From the NCBI GenBank assembly GCA_034429215.1, contig DAOUGI010000103.1, positions 20,810 through 84,809 of the forward strand: a DNA stretch of 64,000 nt, read 5' to 3'. A program made the translations under genes and the position numbers. Shown here in pieces: positions 51,601 to 59,490 of the stretch. Under the pieces are notes generated by a model. That model did not search any database. It was not told the origin of the DNA and saw only the letters and a program-made list of their open reading frames with translations. The DNA comes from JAFGOG01 sp034429215 (lineage in GTDB: Bacteria; Chloroflexota; Anaerolineae; JAAYZQ01). Positions within the stretch are counted from its first letter, which is position 1; each line of letters opens with the position of its first letter.

Positions 51601-51900
51601 CCTCGGGCGTCCAATGAAAACGCCCTCGTCCACGAGGGACGAGAGCGCCGACAACCCACTCCCGCGGTGCCACCCTGCTTAGCGTTACCGCTCACTCATT
51701 TGGGTACAGTTCCCTGTCTTTGGGACGATACCCTGCCCTGCTAACGGAGGGCGCTCCGGCCAAATCTACTGACCGGCTTGTCGCCGGCGTTCGGTTGGCG
51801 GCTCGGGGAGGATATTCGGCAGGCCTATCGTATCTGGCTCTCACCTGGCCCAGACTCTCTGGAACGTTCAGCCTTGCCTACTCGTTCCCGTCATCGCCTC
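51601..51900 (-). promoter_or_regulatory. T-box riboswitch (predicted Ile specifier) upstream of alaX-ileS
   Basis: On the minus strand the leader shows Stem I elements GGGAACGAGTAG, CCAGAGAGTCTGG and GGTGAGAGCC. The specifier-loop end CGAATATCCTCCCCGAGC follows. Alignment to the known GAA-N-codon-N-...-GAGC pattern gives codon ATC (Ile). The T-box AGGGTGGCACCGCG is at 51676-51663 and an intrinsic terminator at 51647-51617. Uncharged tRNA should favour the antiterminator and allow transcription of alaX, ileS and the ileS-like gene. The bulge reads TGGC, which would prefer a tRNA with discriminator G rather than the usual A of tRNA-Ile. Confidence 0.88.
51617..51647 (-). terminator. T-box-controlled terminator
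   Basis: The stem CGCTCTCGTCC/GGACGAGGGCG followed by TTTTC on the minus strand. It lies directly after the T-box sequence, in the usual antiterminator/terminator arrangement. Confidence 0.85.
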
Positions 51901-51918
51901 TCGATTTTGATTCAGGCG

Positions 51919-51947
51919 AATATAGCACAAGAGGGCAAATCTGTCAA
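51919..51947 (-). promoter_or_regulatory. Promoter of the T-box operon
   Basis: Minus-strand TTGACA (51947-51942), a 17-base spacer and TATATT (51924-51919). The start point near 51912 would be just upstream of T-box Stem I. Confidence 0.85.
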
Positions 51948-51963
51948 ATCGCCCGCGCAGCGC

Positions 51964-51992
51964 TTGACAGGTGGGCGCGGCGGCGGTATAAT
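51964..51992 (+). promoter_or_regulatory. Consensus promoter of the thiamine operon
   Basis: TTGACA (51964-51969), a 17-base spacer and TATAAT (51987-51992) match the sigma-70 consensus perfectly. Its -35 box lies 16 bases from the divergent T-box operon -35 box. Confidence 0.9.
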
Positions 51993-52013
51993 AGAGTGCG
52001 CAGATAAACGAAT

Positions 52014-52110
52014 AGGATTGGGGGAGCCTGGGGTGCCAGGCTGAGAGGGCGACCGGTCTGTCGCCGACCCTTCGAACCTGATCCGGATAATGCCGGCGTA
52101 GGGAAACACA
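52014..52110 (+). promoter_or_regulatory. TPP riboswitch (THI element)
   Basis: The conserved core is clear: GGGGGAGCC, GGCTGAGAGGG, then ACCCTTCGAACCTGATCCGG, TAATGCCGGC and GTAGGGAAACA. Binding of thiamine pyrophosphate should favour the terminator at 52123-52158 and reduce expression of thiN and the ThiB-like gene. Confidence 0.95.
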
Positions 52111-52122
52111 CGGAGAGGCACA

Positions 52123-52158
52123 GACCGCCAGCCACAAGGCCAGGCGGTCCTTTGTTTT
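52123..52158 (+). terminator. TPP-riboswitch-controlled terminator
   Basis: GACCGCC/GGCGGTC outer arms and a GCC-ACAA-GGC inner stem are followed by CTTTGTTTT. It lies 12 bases after the riboswitch core and 65 bases before the thiN start. Confidence 0.85.
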
Positions 52159-52223
52159 CCCTCTCCTTTCGGGGGAGACCACTGTTTAGTGCAGCGTGCA
52201 GCGCTGCAGGGGGAGATCTGAAC

Positions 52224-52886
52224 ATGCGAGCGATTATCATAGCCAGCGGCCGGCCTCCGGACGGCGAGACATGGAACCGTTGGGTGAAAACCGGCGACCT
52301 GATCGTCGGCGCCGACGGCGGCGCCGCCCAGGCCCTGGCCTGGGGCGTGGCGCCCCACGTGGTCATTGGCGACATGGATTCGCTGCCCGGTCAGGCGCAG
52401 GCCGGCCTGTCAGCCCGTGGCTGCGAGTTCATCATCCACCCCCGGGCCAAAGACGAGACCGACCTGGAGCTGGCCCTGAGCTATGTCGTGGATCGGGGGT
52501 TTCAGGAGATCGTCATTTTTGGGGCTTTGGGTGGGCGGCTTGACCACACGCTGGCCAACGTGCTCCTGCTGACCCTGCCCCGCTTTGCCGCCGTTCAGAT
52601 CCGCATCGTGGACGATCGCGAGGAAGCGCTGCTGATCCGAGACGGCGGCGCCGTCACCGTCGAGGGGCAGCCTGGTGACACGCTTTCGCTCCTGCCGTTG
52701 GGCGGCGATGCCAGGGGCGTCACGACGGCCGGCCTGGCCTGGGCGCTTGACGGCGACACCCTGCGCTTTGGCTCCAGCCGGGGGGTAAGCAACGAGATGA
52801 CCGGCTCGACGGCCCGCATTGCGGTGGAGAAAGGCTGTCTGCTGGTCGTTCATCAAACTGGAGGTTACGATGAAAAAGAAGAGTGA
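52224..52886 (+). CDS. thiN: Thiamine pyrophosphokinase
   Basis: This 220-residue enzyme transfers pyrophosphate from ATP to thiamine, making TPP. Family motifs are GDLIVGADGGAAQAL, HVVIGDMDSLPG, HPRAKDETDLELAL and FGALGGRLDHTLANV. The ATG at 52224 follows GGGGGAG by 7 bases; a frame extending to 52152 would overlap the riboswitch terminator. It is the first gene under the TPP riboswitch and overlaps the following transporter gene by 17 bases. Together they fit salvage of external thiamine with feedback by TPP. Confidence 0.92.
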   Translation: MRAIIIASGRPPDGETWNRWVKTGDLIVGADGGAAQALAWGVAPHVVIGDMDSLPGQAQAGLSARGCEFIIHPRAKDETDLELALSYVVDRGFQEIVIFGALGGRLDHTLANVLLLTLPRFAAVQIRIVDDREEALLIRDGGAVTVEGQPGDTLSLLPLGGDARGVTTAGLAWALDGDTLRFGSSRGVSNEMTGSTARIAVEKGCLLVVHQTGGYDEKEE

Positions 52887-53976
52887 TTGGTTACTGGCCC
52901 TGACCCTGCTCGGTTTGCTGTCAGCGCTGGGCGCCTGTGGTTCAAGTCCGGACACTGCGCCGGCAAGCCCGCTGCCCAGCCCGACGCCCGGTGTGGCCGG
53001 CGGCACGCTGACGGTGATGACTCACGACAGCTTTGACGTGAGCGAAGAGACCATAGCCAGGTTCCAGGCGCAATGCGGCTGCCAGGTGCAGTTCCTCAAG
53101 TCAGGCGACGCCGGGTTGATGTTGAACCAGGCTATCCTGAGCAAAGATAATCCACTGGCCGACGTGATCTATGGCATAGACAACACGTTCCTCAGCCGGG
53201 CTCTGGACGGCGATATCCTGGAGCCTTACCGGTCGCCGGTGCTGGCCGACATTCCCGACAGCCTGAAGCTCGACCCGACCTTCCGGCTGAGCCCGGTGGA
53301 CTATGGCGACGTCTGTTTGAACTATGACAAGGCCTGGTTCCAGGAGAAGGGCGTGCCCCCACCTACCGACCTGCCCGATCTGGCCGAGCCGCGGTACAGA
53401 GGTTTGACCGTGGTAGAAAACCCGGCCACTTCGTCGCCGGGACTGGCCTTTCTGTTGGCCACCATCGGGCGCTTTGGCGAGACGGGAGATTACAACTATC
53501 TGGATTACTGGGCCGATCTGAAGGCCAACGACGTGCTCGTCGCCGACGGCTGGAACGACGCTTACTATGGCAACTTTACCTACGCTTCCGAAGGCGACCG
53601 GCCGATCGTGGTCAGCTATGCCAGCAGCCCGCCGGTTGAGGCCTTTTTCGCCACAGAAACCTTTGAAGAAGCGCCCACCGGCGTCGTGACGGCCGACGGC
53701 AGCTGCTTCCGCCAGGTCGAGTTTGCCGGCATCCTGCAAGGCACCGAGAACCGCGCTCTGGCCGAACAGTGGATCGACTTTATGCTGGGCACCACTTTTC
53801 AGGAGGATATCCCGCTCAAGATGTTCGTCTTTCCGGCCAACAGCCGGGCGGCCTTGCCCGACGTGTTCGTCCGCTTGGCGCAGATTCCGGCGAACCCGGT
53901 GATGGTCGACCCGGCAGCCATAGAGGCCAACCGCGAGGCATGGATCGAAGCCTGGACGCGGGCGGTGCGGCGGTGA
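52870..53976 (+). CDS. thiB: Thiamine ABC transporter substrate-binding lipoprotein (ThiB/TbpA-like)
   Basis: A 368-residue extracellular binding protein with a lipoprotein signal (LLALTLLGLLSALGAC). It is followed by a Pro/Ser linker and a periplasmic-binding fold: TLTVMTHDSFDVSEET, DVIYGIDNTFLSRAL, VDYGDVCLNYDKAWF and VENPATSSPGLAFLLATIG. These match thiamine-binding ThiB. The ATG at 52870 has GGAGG 5 bases upstream, inside thiN. No permease (thiP) or ATPase (thiQ) follows; the next gene is unrelated with its own promoter. Those parts must be encoded elsewhere or shared. Confidence 0.9.
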   Translation: MKKKSDWLLALTLLGLLSALGACGSSPDTAPASPLPSPTPGVAGGTLTVMTHDSFDVSEETIARFQAQCGCQVQFLKSGDAGLMLNQAILSKDNPLADVIYGIDNTFLSRALDGDILEPYRSPVLADIPDSLKLDPTFRLSPVDYGDVCLNYDKAWFQEKGVPPPTDLPDLAEPRYRGLTVVENPATSSPGLAFLLATIGRFGETGDYNYLDYWADLKANDVLVADGWNDAYYGNFTYASEGDRPIVVSYASSPPVEAFFATETFEEAPTGVVTADGSCFRQVEFAGILQGTENRALAEQWIDFMLGTTFQEDIPLKMFVFPANSRAALPDVFVRLAQIPANPVMVDPAAIEANREAWIEAWTRAVRR

Positions 53977-53986
53977 ATAGCGGCGT

Positions 53987-54015
53987 TTGTATCCTGGTTG
54001 CTCTTGTGGTATAAT
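53987..54015 (+). promoter_or_regulatory. Promoter for the bifunctional nuclease gene
   Basis: TTGTAT (53987-53992), a 17-base spacer and a perfect TATAAT (54010-54015). Confidence 0.6.
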
Positions 54016-54081
54016 CGTGGTCGGCAGCCAGGACAGCACCAGACCCTGGCCGGTGGATGGGAACCTGGATAGGAGACGACC

Positions 54082-54582
54082 ATGATCAAAGTGACGATTG
54101 ACAGCGTGCGGGCCAGTCTGTTGTCCCAGCACCGCGTTATAGTCCTCAAAGAAGAGGGGCTGGAGCGTTATCTGGCCATCTGGATCGGGCCGTACGAAGC
54201 CGACGCCATCACTATCAAGCTGCAGGGAGTGGAGGTAGCCCGGCCTTTGACCCACGACCTGCTGCAACAGGCGATTGCCAAGCTGGGGGCTACGGTCTCG
54301 CACATCCTGGTGAACGACCTCCACGATGATACCTTTTACGCCCGCGTCGTCATGGACCGCAACGGAGAGCGGATCGAGCTCGATTCGCGCCCCAGTGATG
54401 CCATCTGCCTGGCCGTGCGCACCCAGTCGCCCATCTTTGTCAGCGAATCGGTCATGGAGCGGGCCGGCGTCGTACCCGACGAAGAGATCGACCTGGAGGC
54501 AGTAACCGAAGAGGAAGAGGAAAAGCTGGCCCCGTATAAGGACTTTATCGAGGGGTTGGACCTGGGCGACCTGGGCGATTAG
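54082..54582 (+). CDS. Bifunctional nuclease family protein (DUF151)
   Basis: This 166-residue protein matches the BFN/DUF151 family: VILKEE-like VVLKEEGLERYLAIWIGPYEA region, HDLLQQAIAKLGA, and the highly conserved ELDSRPSDAICLAVRT. An acidic tail follows. Plant and bacterial members have been described as nucleases with activity on RNA and DNA; the in vivo role in bacteria is poorly known. AGGAGACG precedes the ATG. It lies 20 bases before dnaB, and the two may be co-transcribed. Confidence 0.85.
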   Translation: MIKVTIDSVRASLLSQHRVIVLKEEGLERYLAIWIGPYEADAITIKLQGVEVARPLTHDLLQQAIAKLGATVSHILVNDLHDDTFYARVVMDRNGERIELDSRPSDAICLAVRTQSPIFVSESVMERAGVVPDEEIDLEAVTEEEEEKLAPYKDFIEGLDLGDLGD

Positions 54583-54602
54583 TACGTTGCGGGAGATGCA
54601 AG

Positions 54603-55958
54603 TTGGCTGACAGCAGCAGGATCGAACGGTTGCCGCCGCAGAATATCGAGGCGGAAGAGGCTGTCCTCGGCGCTCTGCTCATCGACCCGGATGCCATCAT
54701 CCGGGTAGCCACCACACTGCACGCCGATGACTTTTACCGTGAAAAGCATGCCTGGATCTATGATGTAGCCCTGGCGCTCCACGAACGCCGGGAGCCGATC
54801 GACTTTTTGACCGTCTGCGACGAGCTGGAGCGGCGGGGGCAGCTCGACGAGGTAGGCGGCCCGGCTTTTATCACCGCACTGATCAACGCTACCCCCACGT
54901 CGGTCCACGCCGAACACTATGCCCACATCGTCGAACGGACGGGGACCCTGCGCCGGTTGATCGACGCCGCCGGCCAGATCGCATCCCTGGCCTACCAGGA
55001 AGCCGAGGATGTCGACGAGGTGGTCGACCACGCCGAGCAGATCCTCTTTGGGGTGTCACAGCGGCGTATCTCCCGCGACCTGGTGCCGATCAAACAGGTG
55101 CTGAGCGAGTACTATGACCGGATCGAATACCTGACCCGCCACCGGGGCGAGCTGATCGGCATTCCGACCGGCTTTACCGACATGGACAAACTGCTGGGCG
55201 GCATGCAGCGCTCTGACCTGATCATCCTGGCCGCCCGCCCCAGTGTAGGCAAGACCTCACTGGCGCTGAGCATGGCCCACAACGCCGCGAAAAAGTTCAA
55301 CCAACGGATCGCCCTGTTCAGCCTGGAGATGTCCAGCGAGCAGGTAGTCCAGCGCTTGATCTCGTCCGAGACCCGGATCGATTCCCAGCGCCTGCGGCGG
55401 GGCGAGATCGCCGAAGACGAATGGGATCGCTTCATGAAGGCAACCGGCGACCTGGCCGAGACGCTGATCTTTATCGACGACACCCCGGGCATCTCGGCCC
55501 TGGAGCTGCGGACCAAGGCCCGCCGGCTGCACGCCGAGTATGGCCTGGACATGATCGTGGTGGACTATTTGCAGCTCATGCGCGGCGATAACCGGTCTGA
55601 GAACCGGGTGCAGGAGATCTCGGCCATCTCGCGGTCGCTCAAAGCCCTGGCCCGCGAGCTAAACGTGCCGGTGCTGGCCCTATCGCAGCTCTCCCGCAGC
55701 GTCGAGTCGCGTACCGACAAAAAACCGATCCTCTCCGACCTGCGCGAATCTGGCGCTCTGGAGCAGGACGCCGACGTGGTCATCTTTATCTACCGCGACG
55801 AGCTGTACAACGAAAACACCGAGCGGAAAAATATCGCCGACGTAATAGTCGCCAAACACCGCAATGGGCCAACCGGCACCGTGGCCCTCTACTTTCAGAA
55901 AGAGCTGGCGCTGTTCCGCGAGGCTGAGCTGCGCCATACGGAGCTGGATACCTGGTAA
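54603..55958 (+). CDS. dnaB: Replicative DNA helicase DnaB
   Basis: This 451-residue hexameric helicase has an N-terminal domain (LPPQNIEAEEAVLGALLID), linker helix and RecA-like motor. Walker A is ARPSVGKTSLALSMAHNAA (about 205-220). FSLEMSSEQVVQRLIS, DMIVVDYLQLMRG (Walker B) and VIFIYRDELYN follow. No intein is present. The start is TTG at 54603, after GGGAG. The stop overlaps the next start by one base (TAATG). DnaD-like and DnaC-like genes two and three positions downstream make this a helicase/loader operon. Confidence 0.95.
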   Translation: MADSSRIERLPPQNIEAEEAVLGALLIDPDAIIRVATTLHADDFYREKHAWIYDVALALHERREPIDFLTVCDELERRGQLDEVGGPAFITALINATPTSVHAEHYAHIVERTGTLRRLIDAAGQIASLAYQEAEDVDEVVDHAEQILFGVSQRRISRDLVPIKQVLSEYYDRIEYLTRHRGELIGIPTGFTDMDKLLGGMQRSDLIILAARPSVGKTSLALSMAHNAAKKFNQRIALFSLEMSSEQVVQRLISSETRIDSQRLRRGEIAEDEWDRFMKATGDLAETLIFIDDTPGISALELRTKARRLHAEYGLDMIVVDYLQLMRGDNRSENRVQEISAISRSLKALARELNVPVLALSQLSRSVESRTDKKPILSDLRESGALEQDADVVIFIYRDELYNENTERKNIADVIVAKHRNGPTGTVALYFQKELALFREAELRHTELDTW

Positions 55959-57391
55959 TGCCTACCCGTCGGCTTGCAGCGGTGCTTGCCCCGGTGAGCG
56001 TCGGGTTGATAGCTTTTATTGTCTACCTACAGACCTTGCTGCCCAGCGTCGGCTGGGGCGACATCGCCCGCTTTCAATACGTGGCCAAGATATGGGGGGT
56101 GCCCCACCGCTTTGGCTATCCACTGTATATCACCCTCAGCCGCCTGTTCGGTTATCTGCCGGTCGGCGACCTGGCCTATCGCATCAACCTGATGTCGGCC
56201 TTTTTCGCCGCGCTGGCCGCAGTCATGGTCTGCTTGATCGTGATGCGCCTGACCGGCGACTGGCTGGCAGGCGCATCGGCCGGGCTGTCGTTCGCCTTTT
56301 CGCGGGCGCTGTGGGGCCAGGCGGTCGTGGCCGAGGTGTACACGCTGAACGCCTTTCTCATCGGCGCCGTCATCCTGGTGTTCCTGATCTGGCACCAGAC
56401 GCGCAAGGTGGGCTATCTGTATCTGGGAGTCGGCCTGTACGCCCTGAGCTTTGGCAACCACATGACGGTGGTCACGCTGATCCCGGCGGTTGTCTATATC
56501 ATACTGGCCACCGATTACCGCGTGCTGCTCGATGCCAAGAAGGTGCTGATCATGGCCGGCCTGGTGCTGCTGGGGGCGTCGCAGTACCTGTATGTGATCA
56601 TCCGCGCCCACCAGCAGCCGCTGCTGAATGAGCTGGGACCTTTTTCGTGGGGAGGGTGGATCCACTGGATGACGCGCAGCCGGTTCGAGGGGCAGTTCTT
56701 TCCCTTTGGGCTGGGCGACCAGGTGGATCGGGTGCGAATCTATCTCGAGCTGTTGGAGATACAGGTTTTTCGCTGGGGCTATATCATCGGCTTTATCGGG
56801 GCCTGGGAGCGGCTCAAGAGTGGGTTCAAGAGCTTTGTATTCCTGGCTCTGGCGGCGTTGGGCATCTATGTCTTTGGCATGAACTATGGTGGCATCACCT
56901 TCCGCATCTATGTAATCCCGTCGTACCTGATCTTTGCCGTCTTCCTGGGCTGCGGGCTGGCTGCCATGCGCCAGTGGCTGGCCGGTTTGCTCAAAGGTCG
57001 ATCGCGGTGGCTGGCCTGGCCATTGATGGCCGGATTGGCGGCCGTCATGCTGGTGATGCCGCTCTACCCGCTGCGCCAGAACTGGGCCAAGGTGGACGAG
57101 AGCCAGAATACCGCCTTTCGTGACCTGGCCAGGAGCTTTAGCGAGCAGGTCGAGCCCGATTTCGTCATCGCCGAGTCAGAGACGCACTATGACGACATCG
57201 AGGCGATTTTGTACGTGGCGTGGGCTGAAAAGGGCTGGTACAATGCCGACACGGTGACGCCGGGCGAGGTCGGCGCCCGGCTGGGCCAGAGGCCGGTGTA
57301 CGGTTGGTGCGGCGACGTGGACATTCCGGTCCGTTATGTCCAGAAACCGGTGCCAAATCTGCCGGGAATGTGCCGCATCGCCGGGGAGTAG
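55958..57391 (+). CDS. DUF2723-family membrane glycosyltransferase-like protein
   Basis: This 477-residue polytopic membrane protein (about ten helices) has the DUF2723 start: YLQTLLPSVGWGDIARFQY, then WGVPHRFGYPLYITLSRLF. The Gly-Asp in VGWGDIARF is at the position of the catalytic acidic residue in GT-C protein O-mannosyltransferases. The C-terminal 90 residues are soluble. Members transfer sugars from lipid-linked donors; the acceptor here is unknown. Its presence between dnaB and a dnaD-like gene, with a one-base overlap to dnaB, is unexpected for a helicase operon. Confidence 0.83.
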   Translation: MPTRRLAAVLAPVSVGLIAFIVYLQTLLPSVGWGDIARFQYVAKIWGVPHRFGYPLYITLSRLFGYLPVGDLAYRINLMSAFFAALAAVMVCLIVMRLTGDWLAGASAGLSFAFSRALWGQAVVAEVYTLNAFLIGAVILVFLIWHQTRKVGYLYLGVGLYALSFGNHMTVVTLIPAVVYIILATDYRVLLDAKKVLIMAGLVLLGASQYLYVIIRAHQQPLLNELGPFSWGGWIHWMTRSRFEGQFFPFGLGDQVDRVRIYLELLEIQVFRWGYIIGFIGAWERLKSGFKSFVFLALAALGIYVFGMNYGGITFRIYVIPSYLIFAVFLGCGLAAMRQWLAGLLKGRSRWLAWPLMAGLAAVMLVMPLYPLRQNWAKVDESQNTAFRDLARSFSEQVEPDFVIAESETHYDDIEAILYVAWAEKGWYNADTVTPGEVGARLGQRPVYGWCGDVDIPVRYVQKPVPNLPGMCRIAGE

Positions 57392-57396
57392 GTAAA

Positions 57397-58125
57397 ATGA
57401 AAGGATTTGCCGGGTTCCCGGCCGGGAAACAACCGGCTGTGCCCATACCCGAGCTTTTTTTCACCGAGCTGCTGCCAAATCTGGATCACCTGGGCGAGCT
57501 GAAGCTGACGCTCCACGTTTTTTGGCTGCTTGCCCAGGGCAAAAAGAGGGGTAGGCCGTGCGTCAGCTACGAGGAGCTGACCGCCGACCATAGCCTGCTC
57601 GACGGCCTGGACGCGCCTGGGCTGTCACCCGAAGAATCGCTGCGCGATGCGCTGGAGCGGGCTGTGGCCAGGGGGACGCTCCTGCGAGTAACACAGGAGG
57701 CCGAGCCTGCGGCCCCGGCACCGGCCGGCGGCGCCGATTGGTACTTTGCCAACACGGAAAAGGGCCGCCAGGCGGTCGATGACCTGCTGGCCGGCAAATG
57801 GACGCCGGGGGAACCGGGCAAGCCGCTGCTGCTGCAGGCTCACCGGCCCAACATCTTTGTGCTTTACGAGCAGAACATCGGCCCGCTGACGCCGCTGCTG
57901 GCCGAGCAGCTTCAGGACGCTGAAAAGACCTACCCCGCGGCGTGGATCGAGGACGCCTTCAAGGAAGCAGCAGAGCTGAACAAACGGAGCTGGCGATACG
58001 TGCAGCGCATCCTGGAGCGCTGGGCAGCCGATGGCAAGGGAGCTCCAACGGCGCGGCAGGGCGATGATCGCAAGGACCGCCGCCGATTTATAGAAGGTGA
58101 GTATGCCGACATTATCGAACACTAG
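57397..58125 (+). CDS. DnaD-domain replication protein
   Basis: This 242-residue protein has an N-terminal winged-helix-like region (LDHLGELKLTLHVFWLL, as in DnaD N-terminal domains). The DnaB_2/DnaD C-terminal domain lies at about 150-215 (FVLYEQNIGPLTPLLAEQL, AWIEDAFKEAAELNKRSWRY, VQRILERW). In Firmicutes DnaD works in primosome assembly, helping load the helicase with a DnaC/DnaI-type loader. Here it lies just before a DnaC-like double ATPase gene and shares 23 bases with it, which supports that role. GGGGAG precedes the ATG. Confidence 0.85.
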   Translation: MKGFAGFPAGKQPAVPIPELFFTELLPNLDHLGELKLTLHVFWLLAQGKKRGRPCVSYEELTADHSLLDGLDAPGLSPEESLRDALERAVARGTLLRVTQEAEPAAPAPAGGADWYFANTEKGRQAVDDLLAGKWTPGEPGKPLLLQAHRPNIFVLYEQNIGPLTPLLAEQLQDAEKTYPAAWIEDAFKEAAELNKRSWRYVQRILERWAADGKGAPTARQGDDRKDRRRFIEGEYADIIEH

Positions 58126-59440
58126 TGAGCAGGACAGGCCCGTTTGCCCGCTGTGCGGCGGGCTGGGCTATGTGCGCGAGAACGTGCCGGTGGATCACCC
58201 CCACTTTGGCAAGCTCTTTCCCTGTAACTGCAAGCAGGCCGAGATCGAACAACAACGGGCCGCGCGGCTGCGAGCCGTGAGCAACCTGACCCATCTGGCG
58301 CACATGACCTTCGGCACCTTCCTGCCGGAAGGATATAGCCTGCCACCCGACAAGGCGAGCAACCTGCGCGGAGCCTTCGAGGCTGCCGGCCATTTTGCCG
58401 ACGAGCCAAAGGGCTGGCTGGTCCTGTTGGGTGGGTACGGTTGCGGCAAAACACACCTGGCCGCCGCGATCGCCAACCGGTGTGTCGAGCGCGGCCACCC
58501 GGTGCTGTTCGTGACGGTGCCCGACCTGCTGGACTATTTGCGGGCAGCCTTCAGCCCGACCAGCAGCGCCCCTTACGACCAACGCTTTGACGAGGTCCGC
58601 GAGGCGCCGCTGCTGATCCTCGACGACCTGGGGACGCAGAGCAGCACGCCCTGGGCACAGGAAAAGCTGTTTCAGATCCTCAACTACCGGCACAACGCCC
58701 GCCTGCCGACCGTCATCACTTCGAACCAGACCCTGGAAGAGATCGATCCGCGGCTCCGCTCGCGCATGGTCGACCCTGGCCTGTCGGCTATTTGCGCCAT
58801 CAGGGCGCCTGACTTTCGCGGTGGCGCAGACCAGAGCCAGTCGGACCTGTCATCCCTATCGCTGATGAACGACATGACCTTTGAGCGCTTTAACCTGCGC
58901 CAGGATGAATTGCCGACCGCCGAGCGGGCCAACCTGAAAGCGGCGCTCGATGCATGCCGGGGATATGCACAACAACCCGAAGGCTGGCTGGTTCTGACCG
59001 GCCCTTATGGCTGCGGCAAAACGCACCTGGCCGCGGCCATAGCCAATGCCCGGGCGGCAACGGGGCAGCCGGTGCTCTTTATCGTCGTTCCCGACCTGCT
59101 GGATCACCTGCGGGCGACCTTTAGCCCGGCCAGTCTGGTGCGCTTTGACAAGCGCTTCGAGCAGGTGCGCACGACCCCGCTGTTGATCCTCGACGATCTG
59201 GGGACCGAGAGTGCCAGCCCGTGGGCGCAGGAAAAACTGTTCCAGATCCTGAACTACCGCTACAACGCCCGCCTGGCGACGGTCATTACCATGGCGAAGG
59301 AGATCGAAGAGGTCGATCCCCGGATCCGCACGCGGATGGTGGACCTGGAGCGCTCCAGGATCTTTGGCATCATCGCGCCCAGTTACCGGGGCGCGCCGCA
59401 AAAAAAGAGCCGGCAGGCCAAGAGAGCAGACAGACCCTAA
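58103..59440 (+). CDS. Tandem DnaC/IstB-type AAA+ ATPase, probable helicase loader
   Basis: This 445-residue protein has an N-terminal Cys cluster (CPLCGGLGY, PCNCK; zinc finger as in DnaI) followed by two DnaC/IstB ATPase units. Unit 1 has Walker A GGYGCGKTHLAAAIA (about 110) and Walker B LLILDDLGTQ. Unit 2 has GPYGCGKTHLAAAIA (about 300) and LLILDDLGTE. Both have the Arg-rich PR-R-RMVD end. Sensor 1 is TSNQ in unit 1 but TMAK in unit 2. DnaC/DnaI loaders normally have one AAA+ unit. The ATG at 58103 has AAGGTGA upstream. It follows dnaB and the dnaD-like gene. Confidence 0.88.
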   Translation: MPTLSNTSEQDRPVCPLCGGLGYVRENVPVDHPHFGKLFPCNCKQAEIEQQRAARLRAVSNLTHLAHMTFGTFLPEGYSLPPDKASNLRGAFEAAGHFADEPKGWLVLLGGYGCGKTHLAAAIANRCVERGHPVLFVTVPDLLDYLRAAFSPTSSAPYDQRFDEVREAPLLILDDLGTQSSTPWAQEKLFQILNYRHNARLPTVITSNQTLEEIDPRLRSRMVDPGLSAICAIRAPDFRGGADQSQSDLSSLSLMNDMTFERFNLRQDELPTAERANLKAALDACRGYAQQPEGWLVLTGPYGCGKTHLAAAIANARAATGQPVLFIVVPDLLDHLRATFSPASLVRFDKRFEQVRTTPLLILDDLGTESASPWAQEKLFQILNYRYNARLATVITMAKEIEEVDPRIRTRMVDLERSRIFGIIAPSYRGAPQKKSRQAKRADRP

Positions 59441-59464
59441 GGGTTTGGGAAAACCCTAAGGGTC
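59433..59464. repeat. GACCCTAAGGGTTT inverted repeat
   Basis: GACCCTAAGGGTTT and AAACCCTAAGGGTC flank a GGGA loop; one A-A mismatch in 14 pairs. Each arm contains ACCCTAAGGGT, itself palindromic. The first arm supplies the TAA stop of the loader gene. No T-tract follows, so it is more likely a dispersed repeat or mRNA-stability hairpin than a terminator. Confidence 0.6.
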
Positions 59465-59490
59465 TCACCAATGTCTTGAGAGAGGATGTC

